This document shows positions 1-5,963 of a stretch of 12,826 nucleotides of DNA, piece after piece; position 1 is the stretch's first letter, and every line of letters starts with the position of its first letter. Origin of the DNA: an uncultured Methylophaga sp. (GTDB lineage: Bacteria; Pseudomonadota; Gammaproteobacteria; Nitrosococcales; Methylophagaceae). The stretch spans positions 1 through 12,826 of the forward strand of contig CANRLD010000035.1 in the NCBI GenBank assembly GCA_947631375.1. The letters run 5' to 3'. The notes beneath the pieces are model-generated. The model had not been told where the DNA came from. It did not search any database and saw only the letters and a list, made by a program, of their open reading frames with translations. The position numbers and the translations under genes are program-made.

Positions 1-995
1 TTGGCACCGGTGGCTTCGAGCACTTGTTCGGGGGTGACAAAGGTCAGTGGAGACGCGATCAACGGATGTTTTTCTGCCTTGATTTCATTGAGCTCATGAT
101 CGCCGCGCAGTACCAGGGCGATTATGCTGTTTTTCTCGCGGCCTTCTACCAGTAGTGTTTTGAGGCACTGTGCCGCCGGTACTTGCAGAAACTGGCTGAC
201 TTCCTCAATGGTATGTTTATGCGGGGTCGCCACAGTTTGCATTTCAAGAGATGCTGGTGGTCTGTCACCAGCCGGTTTGACGGCTTCTGCAAGTTCAACG
301 TTGGCGGCATAGTCACTCTGGCCGCAAAAGGCGATGGCATCTTCACCCGAGCTGGCGAGTACATGAAACTCGTGTGAGGCATTGCCGCCAATACTTCCGG
401 TATCAGCCAATACGGCGCGAAAGTTGAGGCCAATCCGTTCAAAAATCCGGGTATAGGTCGCGTACATCTGATCATAGGTCTGCTGCAGTGAAGCCTGATC
501 CAGATGAAAGGAATACGCATCCTTCATCAGAAACTCCCGGGCACGCATCAGCCCGAAGCGGGGACGGATTTCATCGCGGAACTTGGTTTGAATTTGATAA
601 AAATTTACCGGCAGCTGTTTATAGCTGCGAATTTCCTGTCGAACCAGATCGGTGATCACTTCTTCATGGGTGGGGCCATAACAAAACTCGCGCTGATGAC
701 GATCAGTAAGGCGCAGTAATTCCGGGCCATACTTTTCCCAGCGCTGGCTTTCCTGCCAGAGTTCGGCCGGTTGTACTGCAGGCATCAATACTTCCTGGGC
801 GCCGGCTTTATTCATTTCATCGCGCACAATATTTTCCACTTTGCGCAATACCCGTAATCCCATCGGCAACCAGGTGTACAAGCCGGAAGCCAGTCGGCGG
901 ATCAGACCAGCACGCAGCATCAGCTGATGACTGATAATCTCGGCGTCGGCTGGTGTTTCTTTTAAGGTGGAAATAAGTAACTTTGATGTGCGCAT
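1..995 (-). CDS. proS: Prolyl-tRNA synthetase, N-terminal part (cut by window edge)
   Basis: Charges tRNA-Pro with proline in the cytoplasm. The 331 visible codons run open from an ATG at 995 to the left edge; the usual bacterial enzyme is about 570 residues, so the remainder of the editing domain, motif 3 and the anticodon-binding domain lie outside. The N-terminus (MRTSKLLISTLKETPADAEI) is typical of ProS. The class II catalytic core shows the motif 1 region (GLYTWLPMGLRVLRKVENIV), the motif 2 region (FRDEIRPRFGLMRAREFLMK) and GSIGGNASHEFHVLA, after which the inserted YbaK-like editing domain of the bacterial-type enzyme begins. AGGA lies about 12 bases before the ATG, slightly far for a ribosome-binding site. 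The gene lies 85 bases beyond the tautomerase stop and behind that gene's terminator, so it probably has its own promoter, although I cannot point to a convincing one. Confidence 0.96.
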   Translation of the reverse strand, partial: MRTSKLLISTLKETPADAEIISHQLMLRAGLIRRLASGLYTWLPMGLRVLRKVENIVRDEMNKAGAQEVLMPAVQPAELWQESQRWEKYGPELLRLTDRHQREFCYGPTHEEVITDLVRQEIRSYKQLPVNFYQIQTKFRDEIRPRFGLMRAREFLMKDAYSFHLDQASLQQTYDQMYATYTRIFERIGLNFRAVLADTGSIGGNASHEFHVLASSGEDAIAFCGQSDYAANVELAEAVKPAGDRPPASLEMQTVATPHKHTIEEVSQFLQVPAAQCLKTLLVEGREKNSIIALVLRGDHELNEIKAEKHPLIASPLTFVTPEQVLEATGA

Positions 996-1026
996 GGAAG
1001 CGTATATTCCTGTCTTATGTAGTAAT

Positions 1027-1040
1027 TTTTAATATTAAAA
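1027..1040. repeat. 14-bp AT-only palindrome upstream of proS
   Basis: TTTTAATATTAAAA is a perfect palindrome. On the minus strand it directly follows the terminator hairpin at 1041-1065, so its first half supplies that terminator's T-run, and it lies in the proS leader. It could double as a promoter-like or protein-binding element for proS. This is a visible symmetry without a proven role. Confidence 0.4.
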
Positions 1041-1065
1041 CTGCGCCGACAAATCGTCGGCGCAG
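1041..1065 (-). terminator. Intrinsic terminator of the DUF4124-tautomerase unit
   Basis: A perfect 10-bp GC-rich stem (CTGCGCCGAC pairing with GTCGGCGCAG) encloses a 5-base loop. On the minus strand it is followed directly by TTTTAATATT. It begins 15 bases after the stop codon of the tautomerase gene and separates that unit from proS. Confidence 0.85.
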
Positions 1066-1080
1066 TGTCCAGTGTGGTAG

Positions 1081-1416
1081 TTAAAATGTGCTGTGATCCC
1101 AGCCCCAATTTTGTCGTTCGGCGTCGGTCATGCTGATATAAATCCGGCTGCCAGCAACGCCAAGCTGTTGTTCGATCATTGAGCATAAGGCATCTGAGAA
1201 CGCTTTGCGATCAGCGGGCAAGCCGAGGGAACGGTAGTCGAGGATGGCGGTGGGTTCTGTGCTGCCAGCGAAAGACATGGCTGTTTTCGATTCCACGGCG
1301 ATCATGACATAGCTTTCAGGTTTGCCGGATGCCTGGGCAACGGTATTGCTTGCGGCTTTAAGTAGTGCGGCTTCGTCGTTGACGGGTTGATTGGTGACAA
1401 TATTCAGATAGGGCAT
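1081..1416 (-). CDS. MIF-like phenylpyruvate/dopachrome tautomerase family protein
   Basis: A 111-residue protein of the macrophage migration inhibitory factor branch of the tautomerase superfamily, close to the usual length of about 115. After removal of Met it starts with Pro, the catalytic base of the family. Shared features are GK at 31-32 (the active-site Lys), SFAGSTEP at 48-55, RIYIS at 91-95 (with the conserved Tyr93), and a C-terminus GWDHSTF that matches the GWNNSTF ending of animal MIF. The Asn that animal MIF has two residues after that Tyr is Ser95 here, and the CxxC of mammalian MIF is absent. Fold and tautomerase chemistry are a fair inference, but the physiological substrate is unknown. 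Its start lies 2 bases after the DUF4124 stop, with a good AGGAG site overlapping the junction, so the two are cotranscribed. A terminator follows at 1041-1065. Confidence 0.85.
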   Translation of the reverse strand: MPYLNIVTNQPVNDEAALLKAASNTVAQASGKPESYVMIAVESKTAMSFAGSTEPTAILDYRSLGLPADRKAFSDALCSMIEQQLGVAGSRIYISMTDAERQNWGWDHSTF

Positions 1417-1418
1417 GG

Positions 1419-1877
1419 TTAATTCTCCTGTTGGCAGAGTTGCTGAACATGTTGCTGGTATGTGCTTATTTTTTCTTGCCTTTCTGTTTCTGTGGGCCGG
1501 GTGACATTACCTTGTGAATCAATGGCGCGGCGTCCGGGATTGTTTTGATATTGCTGTAAATTATACTTGGCTATACGACAGTTTTCGGCCTGTACTGTTG
1601 CTGCTTGCTGTTCTTTTTGCTGCTGCAACTGTTGTTCTGCACGGGCTCTGTCGCTTGCCTGTTGCTGCTCGATCAACTGATCGACCTCATGTTGCGCGGC
1701 TGCCGGATGCATGGCCGGAGGAGGTGGCGCTGTGATCATTTCATAGTTGTTATCGTTTGGCGGCGTTTGTGAATAAATCACCTGCCCCTCATCGTCAAGC
1801 CATTTATAAACGTCCGCATGAGCCGTGACGACAGTAAACAAAGCAAGACAACACCAACTCAATTGCGGTATAAACAT
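1419..1877 (-). CDS. Secreted DUF4124-domain protein, glutamine-rich
   Basis: A 152-residue exported protein of unknown function. Residues 1-21 form a signal peptide with a hydrophobic core and an AHA cleavage site before DVYKW. Residues 22-40 (DVYKWLDDEGQVIYSQTPP) are the hallmark of the DUF4124 domain, a short beta-rich segment found at the N-terminus of many gammaproteobacterial envelope proteins. A Pro-rich linker (51-58) leads to a Gln/Glu/Ala-rich helical stretch at about 62-100 that is probably coiled coil. Cys100 and Cys148 could form a periplasmic disulfide. I chose the ATG at 1877 over an in-frame TTG at 1898: AGGG lies 8 bases before the ATG, the signal peptide then starts normally, and the TTG falls near the predicted transcription start. 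It is the first gene of a pair with the MIF-like tautomerase. Confidence 0.8.
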   Translation of the reverse strand: MFIPQLSWCCLALFTVVTAHADVYKWLDDEGQVIYSQTPPNDNNYEMITAPPPPAMHPAAAQHEVDQLIEQQQASDRARAEQQLQQQKEQQAATVQAENCRIAKYNLQQYQNNPGRRAIDSQGNVTRPTETERQEKISTYQQHVQQLCQQEN

Positions 1878-1885
1878 CGCTGGTA

Positions 1886-1889
1886 CCCT
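1886..1889 (-). promoter_or_regulatory. Ribosome-binding site deciding the DUF4124 start
   Basis: AGGG on the minus strand lies 8 bases before the ATG at 1877. No comparable site precedes the upstream in-frame TTG at 1898, so this favours the shorter protein. Confidence 0.5.
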
Positions 1890-1904
1890 ACGAAACAAAT
1901 CATT

Positions 1905-1910
1905 ATTCTA
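1905..1910 (-). promoter_or_regulatory. Possible -10 element for the DUF4124-tautomerase unit
   Basis: TAGAAT on the minus strand matches the -10 consensus TATAAT at five of six positions and would place the transcript start roughly 20 bases before the ATG at 1877. The upstream -35 region is poor, so this is a weak call. It lies within the 55-base divergent gap shared with the pseudouridine synthase gene. Confidence 0.3.
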
Positions 1911-1932
1911 CGCCAAAGCGTTATTGCATAAC

Positions 1933-2745
1933 ATGTCTGATCCTCTTGCCCCTTTTACGCTGACCATCCAGATACAAAACGGCCCTGTAACGGCTATCGA
2001 TGCACTGGCTGCGCAATGTGAACTCTCACGCCAGCAGCTAAAACAGGCAATGGCTAAAGGTGCGGTCTGGTTACAAATTGGCAAACGAAAGCAACGTTTA
2101 CGCCGGGCGACCAGAATGCTGCATAACGGTGAGATATTATCGCTTTATTACGATAATAAATTGTTGGCATTACCAGTTATAACGCCTCAGTTAGTGACTG
2201 ATTTTGGGCTTTACAGTGTCTGGATAAAACCGGCAGGCATGTTGGCGCAAGGCACGGAGTGGGGCGATCATTGCAGTCTATTACGCTTTGCGGAACAGGC
2301 GTTTGCCAAGCCACGACAAAGCTTTCTGGTGCAGCGGCTGGATCGGGAAGCCTATGGATTGATGATTATTGCGCATCAGCGCAAAGCTGCCGGGCAATTA
2401 TCGGCGTTGTTTCAACAACGTAAAGTTGATAAGCAGTATCAGGTCTGGGTGGATGGCGAGGTTCCCTGGCAACAGCGGCGGCTGGATACGCCACTGGATG
2501 GCAAACAGGCAGTAAGCCATTTCGAAAGGCTGGGCTATGATGCTGAGCTGAATCGTACGCAGCTACATGTCAGTATTGAAACAGGACGCAAACACCAGAT
2601 TAGGCGTCATTGCGAAGCAACAGGTCACCCGGTCAGTGGTGATGTACGCTATGGTCAAAAAAGTCATGATGGCTTGCAGCTTAAAGCCAGCAGACTGGCA
2701 TTTGATTGCCCGATAACGCATAAAAAACAAGTATTTAGCTACTGA
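1933..2745 (+). CDS. RluA-family rRNA/tRNA pseudouridine synthase
   Basis: A 270-residue enzyme expected to isomerise uridine to pseudouridine in structured RNA. Residues about 20-75 resemble an S4-like RNA-binding domain (LSRQQLKQAMAKGAVWL, then a basic stretch and a GEILSLYYD ending). The catalytic domain has KPAGML at 99-104, the family motif RLDR at 135-138 with the presumed nucleophile Asp137, and ETGRKHQIRRH with GHPVSGDVRYG at 216-241. Which RluA subfamily, and which target uridine, cannot be settled by eye. The frame is open 36 codons further upstream, but that extension runs antisense into the DUF4124 gene and looks unlike protein; the ATG at 1933 gives a family-like N-terminus. No strong Shine-Dalgarno sequence precedes it. 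It diverges from DUF4124 and stands alone, with a separate promoter immediately downstream. Confidence 0.88.
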   Translation: MSDPLAPFTLTIQIQNGPVTAIDALAAQCELSRQQLKQAMAKGAVWLQIGKRKQRLRRATRMLHNGEILSLYYDNKLLALPVITPQLVTDFGLYSVWIKPAGMLAQGTEWGDHCSLLRFAEQAFAKPRQSFLVQRLDREAYGLMIIAHQRKAAGQLSALFQQRKVDKQYQVWVDGEVPWQQRRLDTPLDGKQAVSHFERLGYDAELNRTQLHVSIETGRKHQIRRHCEATGHPVSGDVRYGQKSHDGLQLKASRLAFDCPITHKKQVFSY

Positions 2746-2750
2746 TCAGT
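2741..2750. repeat. 10-bp palindrome overlapping the pseudouridine synthase stop
   Basis: ACTGATCAGT is a perfect palindrome that contains the TGA stop. It ends two bases before the -35 hexamer of the next gene's promoter, a position where an operator could lie. It may equally be chance. Confidence 0.35.
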
Positions 2751-2752
2751 GA

Positions 2753-2780
2753 TTGACAAGAAATAATAGCGGTGTAGAGT
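2753..2780 (+). promoter_or_regulatory. Sigma70-type promoter of the small arginine-rich gene
   Basis: A perfect TTGACA -35 (2753-2758), a 16-base spacer and TAGAGT as -10 (2775-2780). A start a few bases later would leave a leader of about 25 bases before the ATG at 2811. The strength of the -35 and the correct position make this one of the most credible promoters in the window. Confidence 0.65.
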
Positions 2781-2810
2781 CACTGCATCCATCTTTGGGG
2801 ATCTTTCACC

Positions 2811-3002
2811 ATGAGCCAGCCTGAAGCACAGCGACCGCAACAGACTCAGCAAGTACAGTATGACGGTGATGATGATCGTCGCCGTTATCATCGTCGACAA
2901 GTCAGAGAAAGACGTCAGTTGATCCGCTTTGATCTGCGTCACGCCAATCGGCGTTCCGGACGCGATAGACGTAAGTCATCAACTGAAACAGCAACCGGCT
3001 AG
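2811..3002 (+). CDS. Small arginine-rich protein, function unknown
   Basis: A 63-residue protein I do not recognise. It has three parts: a Gln-rich N-terminus (about residues 1-17), an acidic patch DGDDD (18-22), and a very basic stretch at 23-55 with 15 arginines, including RRRYHRR and NRRSGRDRR, then a Ser/Thr tail. About a quarter of all residues are Arg. There is no signal peptide, membrane segment or Cys pair. The basic stretch suggests contact with RNA, DNA or an acidic partner, but that is only inference from composition. The gene is credible because it has its own promoter (2753-2780) and GGGGA 9 bases before an ATG. Its stop lies 19 bases from the convergent dinF stop and no clear terminator is visible between them. 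An NRRSGRDRR-like element is something I associate with disordered ends of signalling proteins, but I cannot assign a family. Confidence 0.65.
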   Translation: MSQPEAQRPQQTQQVQYDGDDDRRRYHRRQVRERRQLIRFDLRHANRRSGRDRRKSSTETATG

Positions 3003-3021
3003 CTTAAGTTTGACCGCTTAA

Positions 3022-4338
3022 TTATGGATCGGCCAGACGTAATATCTGGCGGAGATACACACTTTGCGATAACCCGCGGGCTGCCAGAAATATCATCAAT
3101 GCTGCCCACAAACCATGATTGCCAAACACTTGCAACAGATAAAATGCCGGCAAATAGCAGCAAAGCGCGGAAAACAACATGGTATTACGCATTTCCCGAC
3201 TGCGGGTTGCACCAATAAATACCCCATCCAACAGATATGACCACACTGCCAGCAGCGGCGCGATGATCACCCAGACAAGATAGTTATTGGCATAGTCAAT
3301 AACCGCATCAATGCTGGTTAAGGCACGAATGATCTTTTCACCAAACAGCAGGTAAACCAAGGAAAACGATGCCGCCATCAATACCGACCAGAAACCGGTG
3401 ATGTTGAGCGAGCTTTTCAGCATTTCAGGCGACCGGCGGCCGATGGATTTGCCGGTCAGCACCTCGGTGGCATTGGCAAAACCGTCCAGCACAAAAGCCA
3501 TAAAGGTAATGAAATTAAGCAAAACACTATTGGCAGCCAGTACGGTGTCGCCTTGCCGGGCACCTTGTGTTGTGAACAGTGCAAAACAGCTGATCAGCAA
3601 AAATGTTCTTATCATCACATTGCCATGTACATGCAACCCACGATGGCTGCTCTGCAGTATTTGTTTTGTCAGCGACAAGCGGAAGCTGTCTTTGCTGAAA
3701 CCATACTGCTTCAGTAACAGTATGCCCACCAGCAAACCACCGTATTCGGCGATAACGGAGGCCAGTGCAACGCCATCAACATTCAGGCCGAAGCCAAGTA
3801 CAAACAAGGCATCCAGTACGATATTGATAATATTGATCACCAACACCATCAATAGTGCTGCGCGCGACGCCTCACGGCCAATCAGCCAGCCAAGAATGGC
3901 GTAATTGAGCAGCGTGGCAGGGGCACTCCAGATGCGGATGTTGAAATAAATGGCGGCGTAATGTTCAACCTCTTGGCTACTATCTATTAACTGCAATGCC
4001 ATGCGGATGATGGGCACCTGAAATAACAGCAACAGCACGGCAATAAGTAGCGCCAGCCAGGCGGATTGCATTAAGATAGCCTGCATTTTGTGCGTATTAT
4101 TTTCCCCGTAGGCTTGTGATGTCAGACCGGTGGTCGACATCCGCAAAAAGCCAAAGCCCCAGAAAACAAAGGTGAAAATCATGCTGCCAATGGCAACGGC
4201 GCCCAGATAATGTGCAGAACTGAGATGGCCTACCATCGCCGTATCCACCAGACCGAGTAATGGTGTTGTGATATTGGCGATAATCATGGGGCCGGCAATC
4301 TGCCAAACCTGACGATGGGTTACTGTGTGATTTGACAC
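3022..4338 (-). CDS. dinF: MATE-family multidrug efflux transporter, DinF type
   Basis: An inner-membrane antiporter of the multidrug and toxic compound extrusion family, 438 residues with about 12 hydrophobic segments, the normal size. The DinF branch is shown by PMIIANITTPLLGLVDTAM and GHL near residues 17-39, and by FLRMSTTGLTSQAYG at 64-78, both very close to E. coli DinF. DinF-type pumps are linked to oxidative and bile-salt stress in E. coli, but the substrate here is unknown. The longest frame starts with TTG at 4350 and lacks a ribosome-binding site. A GTG four codons later at 4338 has GGAA 6 bases upstream, so I use that. Unlike E. coli, it is not next to lexA and I see no LexA box in front. 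It diverges from the TauE/SafE gene. Confidence 0.9.
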   Translation of the reverse strand: MSNHTVTHRQVWQIAGPMIIANITTPLLGLVDTAMVGHLSSAHYLGAVAIGSMIFTFVFWGFGFLRMSTTGLTSQAYGENNTHKMQAILMQSAWLALLIAVLLLLFQVPIIRMALQLIDSSQEVEHYAAIYFNIRIWSAPATLLNYAILGWLIGREASRAALLMVLVINIINIVLDALFVLGFGLNVDGVALASVIAEYGGLLVGILLLKQYGFSKDSFRLSLTKQILQSSHRGLHVHGNVMIRTFLLISCFALFTTQGARQGDTVLAANSVLLNFITFMAFVLDGFANATEVLTGKSIGRRSPEMLKSSLNITGFWSVLMAASFSLVYLLFGEKIIRALTSIDAVIDYANNYLVWVIIAPLLAVWSYLLDGVFIGATRSREMRNTMLFSALCCYLPAFYLLQVFGNHGLWAALMIFLAARGLSQSVYLRQILRLADP

Positions 4339-4344
4339 CTGTGT

Positions 4345-4348
4345 TTCC
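4345..4348 (-). promoter_or_regulatory. Ribosome-binding site deciding the dinF start
   Basis: GGAA on the minus strand lies 6 bases before GTG at 4338. The alternative TTG start at 4350 would overlap this site and has no site of its own, so the GTG is the likelier start. Confidence 0.55.
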
Positions 4349-4399
4349 AAAAATGAATGCTGATGACGTCTGAACCGACCACTATTTCAAAAATTTATC

Positions 4400-4427
4400 T
4401 TGAAGGCCAAATGATTGTAGCTAAAAA
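4400..4427 (+). promoter_or_regulatory. Possible promoter of the TauE/SafE gene
   Basis: TTGAAG (4400-4405), a 16-base spacer and TAAAAA (4422-4427), about 28 bases before the ATG at 4455. The -35 matches consensus at four positions and the -10 also at four. The region is AT-rich, so similar matches arise easily. Confidence 0.3.
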
Positions 4428-4454
4428 CAACGCGCTGACGTACCGCAGGCAGGT

Positions 4455-5249
4455 ATGTTGATTGAGTGGCTGAGCTACCTTGCCGCCGGGGTGGTAGCTG
4501 GTACGCTGGCGGGTATTTTTGGTATTGGTGGCGGTTTGGTAATTGTGCCAATCCTGGTATGGCTGTTTGCCAGACAGGGCCTGCCCGCCGAATATCTGAT
4601 TCATATGGCCGTGGCTACCTCCTTGATGACCATTATCGTCACCTCTGTTTCATCGGTTTATGCTCACTGGCGGCTGGGTAATGTCTCGTGGCTAGCGGTT
4701 AGGCGATTGCTGCCGGGCTTGTTGGCCGGTAGTTTCAGTGGTGCATTACTGGCAAGCACCATCAGTGGTGACAATTTGCAGATCTTTTTTGCAGTGTTTG
4801 CCCTGGTTATGGCAGTACGGATCTGGCTGCCCACGGCATCAGGGCTTTATCCTGGATTATTAAACTGGTTACCAGCCACGGTTTGCGGTTTCTTCAGTGG
4901 AGTGGCCAGTGCGCTGGTGGGGATAGGTGGCGGTACATTAACGGTTCCCTATCTGTTGATGGCAAGACTGAGTATTCAGCAGGCGATTGGTTCTGCGGCC
5001 TGTTGTGGTTTTCCGATTGCACTGGCGGGGGTAATTGGTTTTATCGTCTTTTCCCCGGCGCAGCTAGGCGAGCAAACTGTCTGGCAAACTGGCTTTGTTC
5101 ATTGGCCGGCGTTTATCGGGATTGCCTTGACCAGTACGGTTTTCGCCCAACTGGGAGCCCGACTGGGTAAAAAATTACCCTCATCCTGGTTACGCCGGTT
5201 ATTTTCTGTGCTGCTGGTCTGTGTGTCGCTTTATTTTTTCATTCGCTAG
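4455..5249 (+). CDS. TauE/SafE family (YfcA-like) membrane permease
   Basis: A 264-residue inner-membrane protein of the TauE/SafE family (formerly DUF81), whose members export sulfite, sulfoacetate or related small anions; the substrate here is not evident. It shows the internal duplication of the family: GIFGIGGGLVIVPIL around residue 23 and LVGIGGGTLTVPYLL around residue 156, each near the start of one half. Seven to eight hydrophobic segments are visible, ending in a short FFIR tail. The length is normal. An AGG-rich site precedes the ATG. Neighbours are dinF (divergent, 116 bases between starts) and ppa, which has its own promoter; no sulfur-metabolism gene is nearby that would point to a substrate. 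Confidence 0.88.
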   Translation: MLIEWLSYLAAGVVAGTLAGIFGIGGGLVIVPILVWLFARQGLPAEYLIHMAVATSLMTIIVTSVSSVYAHWRLGNVSWLAVRRLLPGLLAGSFSGALLASTISGDNLQIFFAVFALVMAVRIWLPTASGLYPGLLNWLPATVCGFFSGVASALVGIGGGTLTVPYLLMARLSIQQAIGSAACCGFPIALAGVIGFIVFSPAQLGEQTVWQTGFVHWPAFIGIALTSTVFAQLGARLGKKLPSSWLRRLFSVLLVCVSLYFFIR

Positions 5250-5268
5250 CGATTCAGGCAAAGCGGCT

Positions 5269-5296
5269 TTGATGGCCGGGCAGTTTCTTTTATAAT
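5269..5296 (+). promoter_or_regulatory. Sigma70-type promoter of ppa
   Basis: TTGATG (5269-5274), a 16-base spacer and a perfect TATAAT (5291-5296), about 45 bases before the ppa ATG. It lies just after the TauE/SafE stop codon, which suggests that ppa is a separate, probably strongly expressed, transcript. Confidence 0.65.
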
Positions 5297-5341
5297 TAGT
5301 CGGTTTATCAATTTTAATTTACCTCCTGGAGTACCCGTTTT

Positions 5342-5869
5342 ATGAATCTTGACCGTGTCGGCGCTGGCAAAAATCTGCCGGAAGATATTAATGTCATTAT
5401 CGAAATTCCTGCTAATGCTAATCCGGTAAAGTATGAAGTTGATAAGGAAACGGGTGCGCTGTTTGTTGATCGGTTTATGAATACTGCAATGTTTTATCCG
5501 GCGAATTATGGCTATGTGCCAAACACGTTGTCAGATGATGGCGATCCAGTGGATGTGTTGGTCGTCACCCCGTTTCCATTAATCAGTGGTTGCGTGGTAG
5601 CGTGTCGTCCTGTGGGCATGCTGAAAATGACCGATGAAAAGGGCGAAGATGCTAAAGTGCTTGCTGTGCCACACGATAAAATGTATGACGGTGTCAAAAC
5701 CATCGACGATTTACCGGAATACCTGCTGAATCAAATTACACATTTCTTTGAACATTACAAAGATCTGGAAAAGAATAAATGGGTCAAAGTTGAGGGATGG
5801 GCTGGGATTGATGCAGCCAGACAGGAAATCCTCGACAGTGTTAAGCGCTATCAGGGTGCTGCCAATTAA
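5342..5869 (+). CDS. ppa: Inorganic pyrophosphatase, family I
   Basis: Cytoplasmic Mg-dependent enzyme that hydrolyses pyrophosphate to phosphate and so pulls biosynthetic reactions forward. At 175 residues it matches the E. coli-type hexameric enzyme (about 176). The signature DGDPVDV is at 66-72, with metal-binding Asp66, Asp68 and Asp71. The other expected active-site residues are visible with a one-residue offset from E. coli numbering: Glu21, Lys30, Arg44, Tyr56, Asp98, Asp103 and Lys105. GGAG lies 10 bases before the ATG. A good promoter precedes it and a long hairpin follows at 5904-5941, so it appears to be monocistronic. No feature is unusual. Confidence 0.97.
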   Translation: MNLDRVGAGKNLPEDINVIIEIPANANPVKYEVDKETGALFVDRFMNTAMFYPANYGYVPNTLSDDGDPVDVLVVTPFPLISGCVVACRPVGMLKMTDEKGEDAKVLAVPHDKMYDGVKTIDDLPEYLLNQITHFFEHYKDLEKNKWVKVEGWAGIDAARQEILDSVKRYQGAAN

Positions 5870-5903
5870 CGATATTTTTGACGCAATAAGTACCATTAAT
5901 TTT

Positions 5904-5941
5904 GCATACGGCGAGCTGGCGAGAGTCAGCTCGCCGTATGC
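5904..5941 (+). terminator. 15-bp perfect hairpin between ppa and serB, probable ppa terminator
   Basis: GCATACGGCGAGCTG pairs fully with CAGCTCGCCGTATGC around an 8-base loop (5919-5926). Only a short T-run follows (AGTTTTATAA), so termination may be incomplete. It begins 34 bases after the ppa stop and ends 22 bases before the serB ATG. It is the natural ppa terminator, but its position in the serB leader leaves open a role in controlling serB or in stabilising the ppa mRNA end. Confidence 0.7.
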
Positions 5942-5963
5942 AGTTTTATAAAGTGGAAAAACT

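Noticed and set aside
1825..1932. 36-codon N-terminal extension of the pseudouridine synthase
   Set aside because: It lies antisense to the DUF4124 signal-peptide region, does not resemble the family and would overlap the divergent gene's promoter.
4351..4454. LexA box in front of dinF
   Set aside because: DinF is SOS-controlled in E. coli, but no CTG-N10-CAG element fits in this divergent gap.
5261..5290. Terminator after the TauE/SafE gene
   Set aside because: Only a 4-bp CGGC/GCCG stem can form, and the T-rich part belongs to the ppa promoter region.
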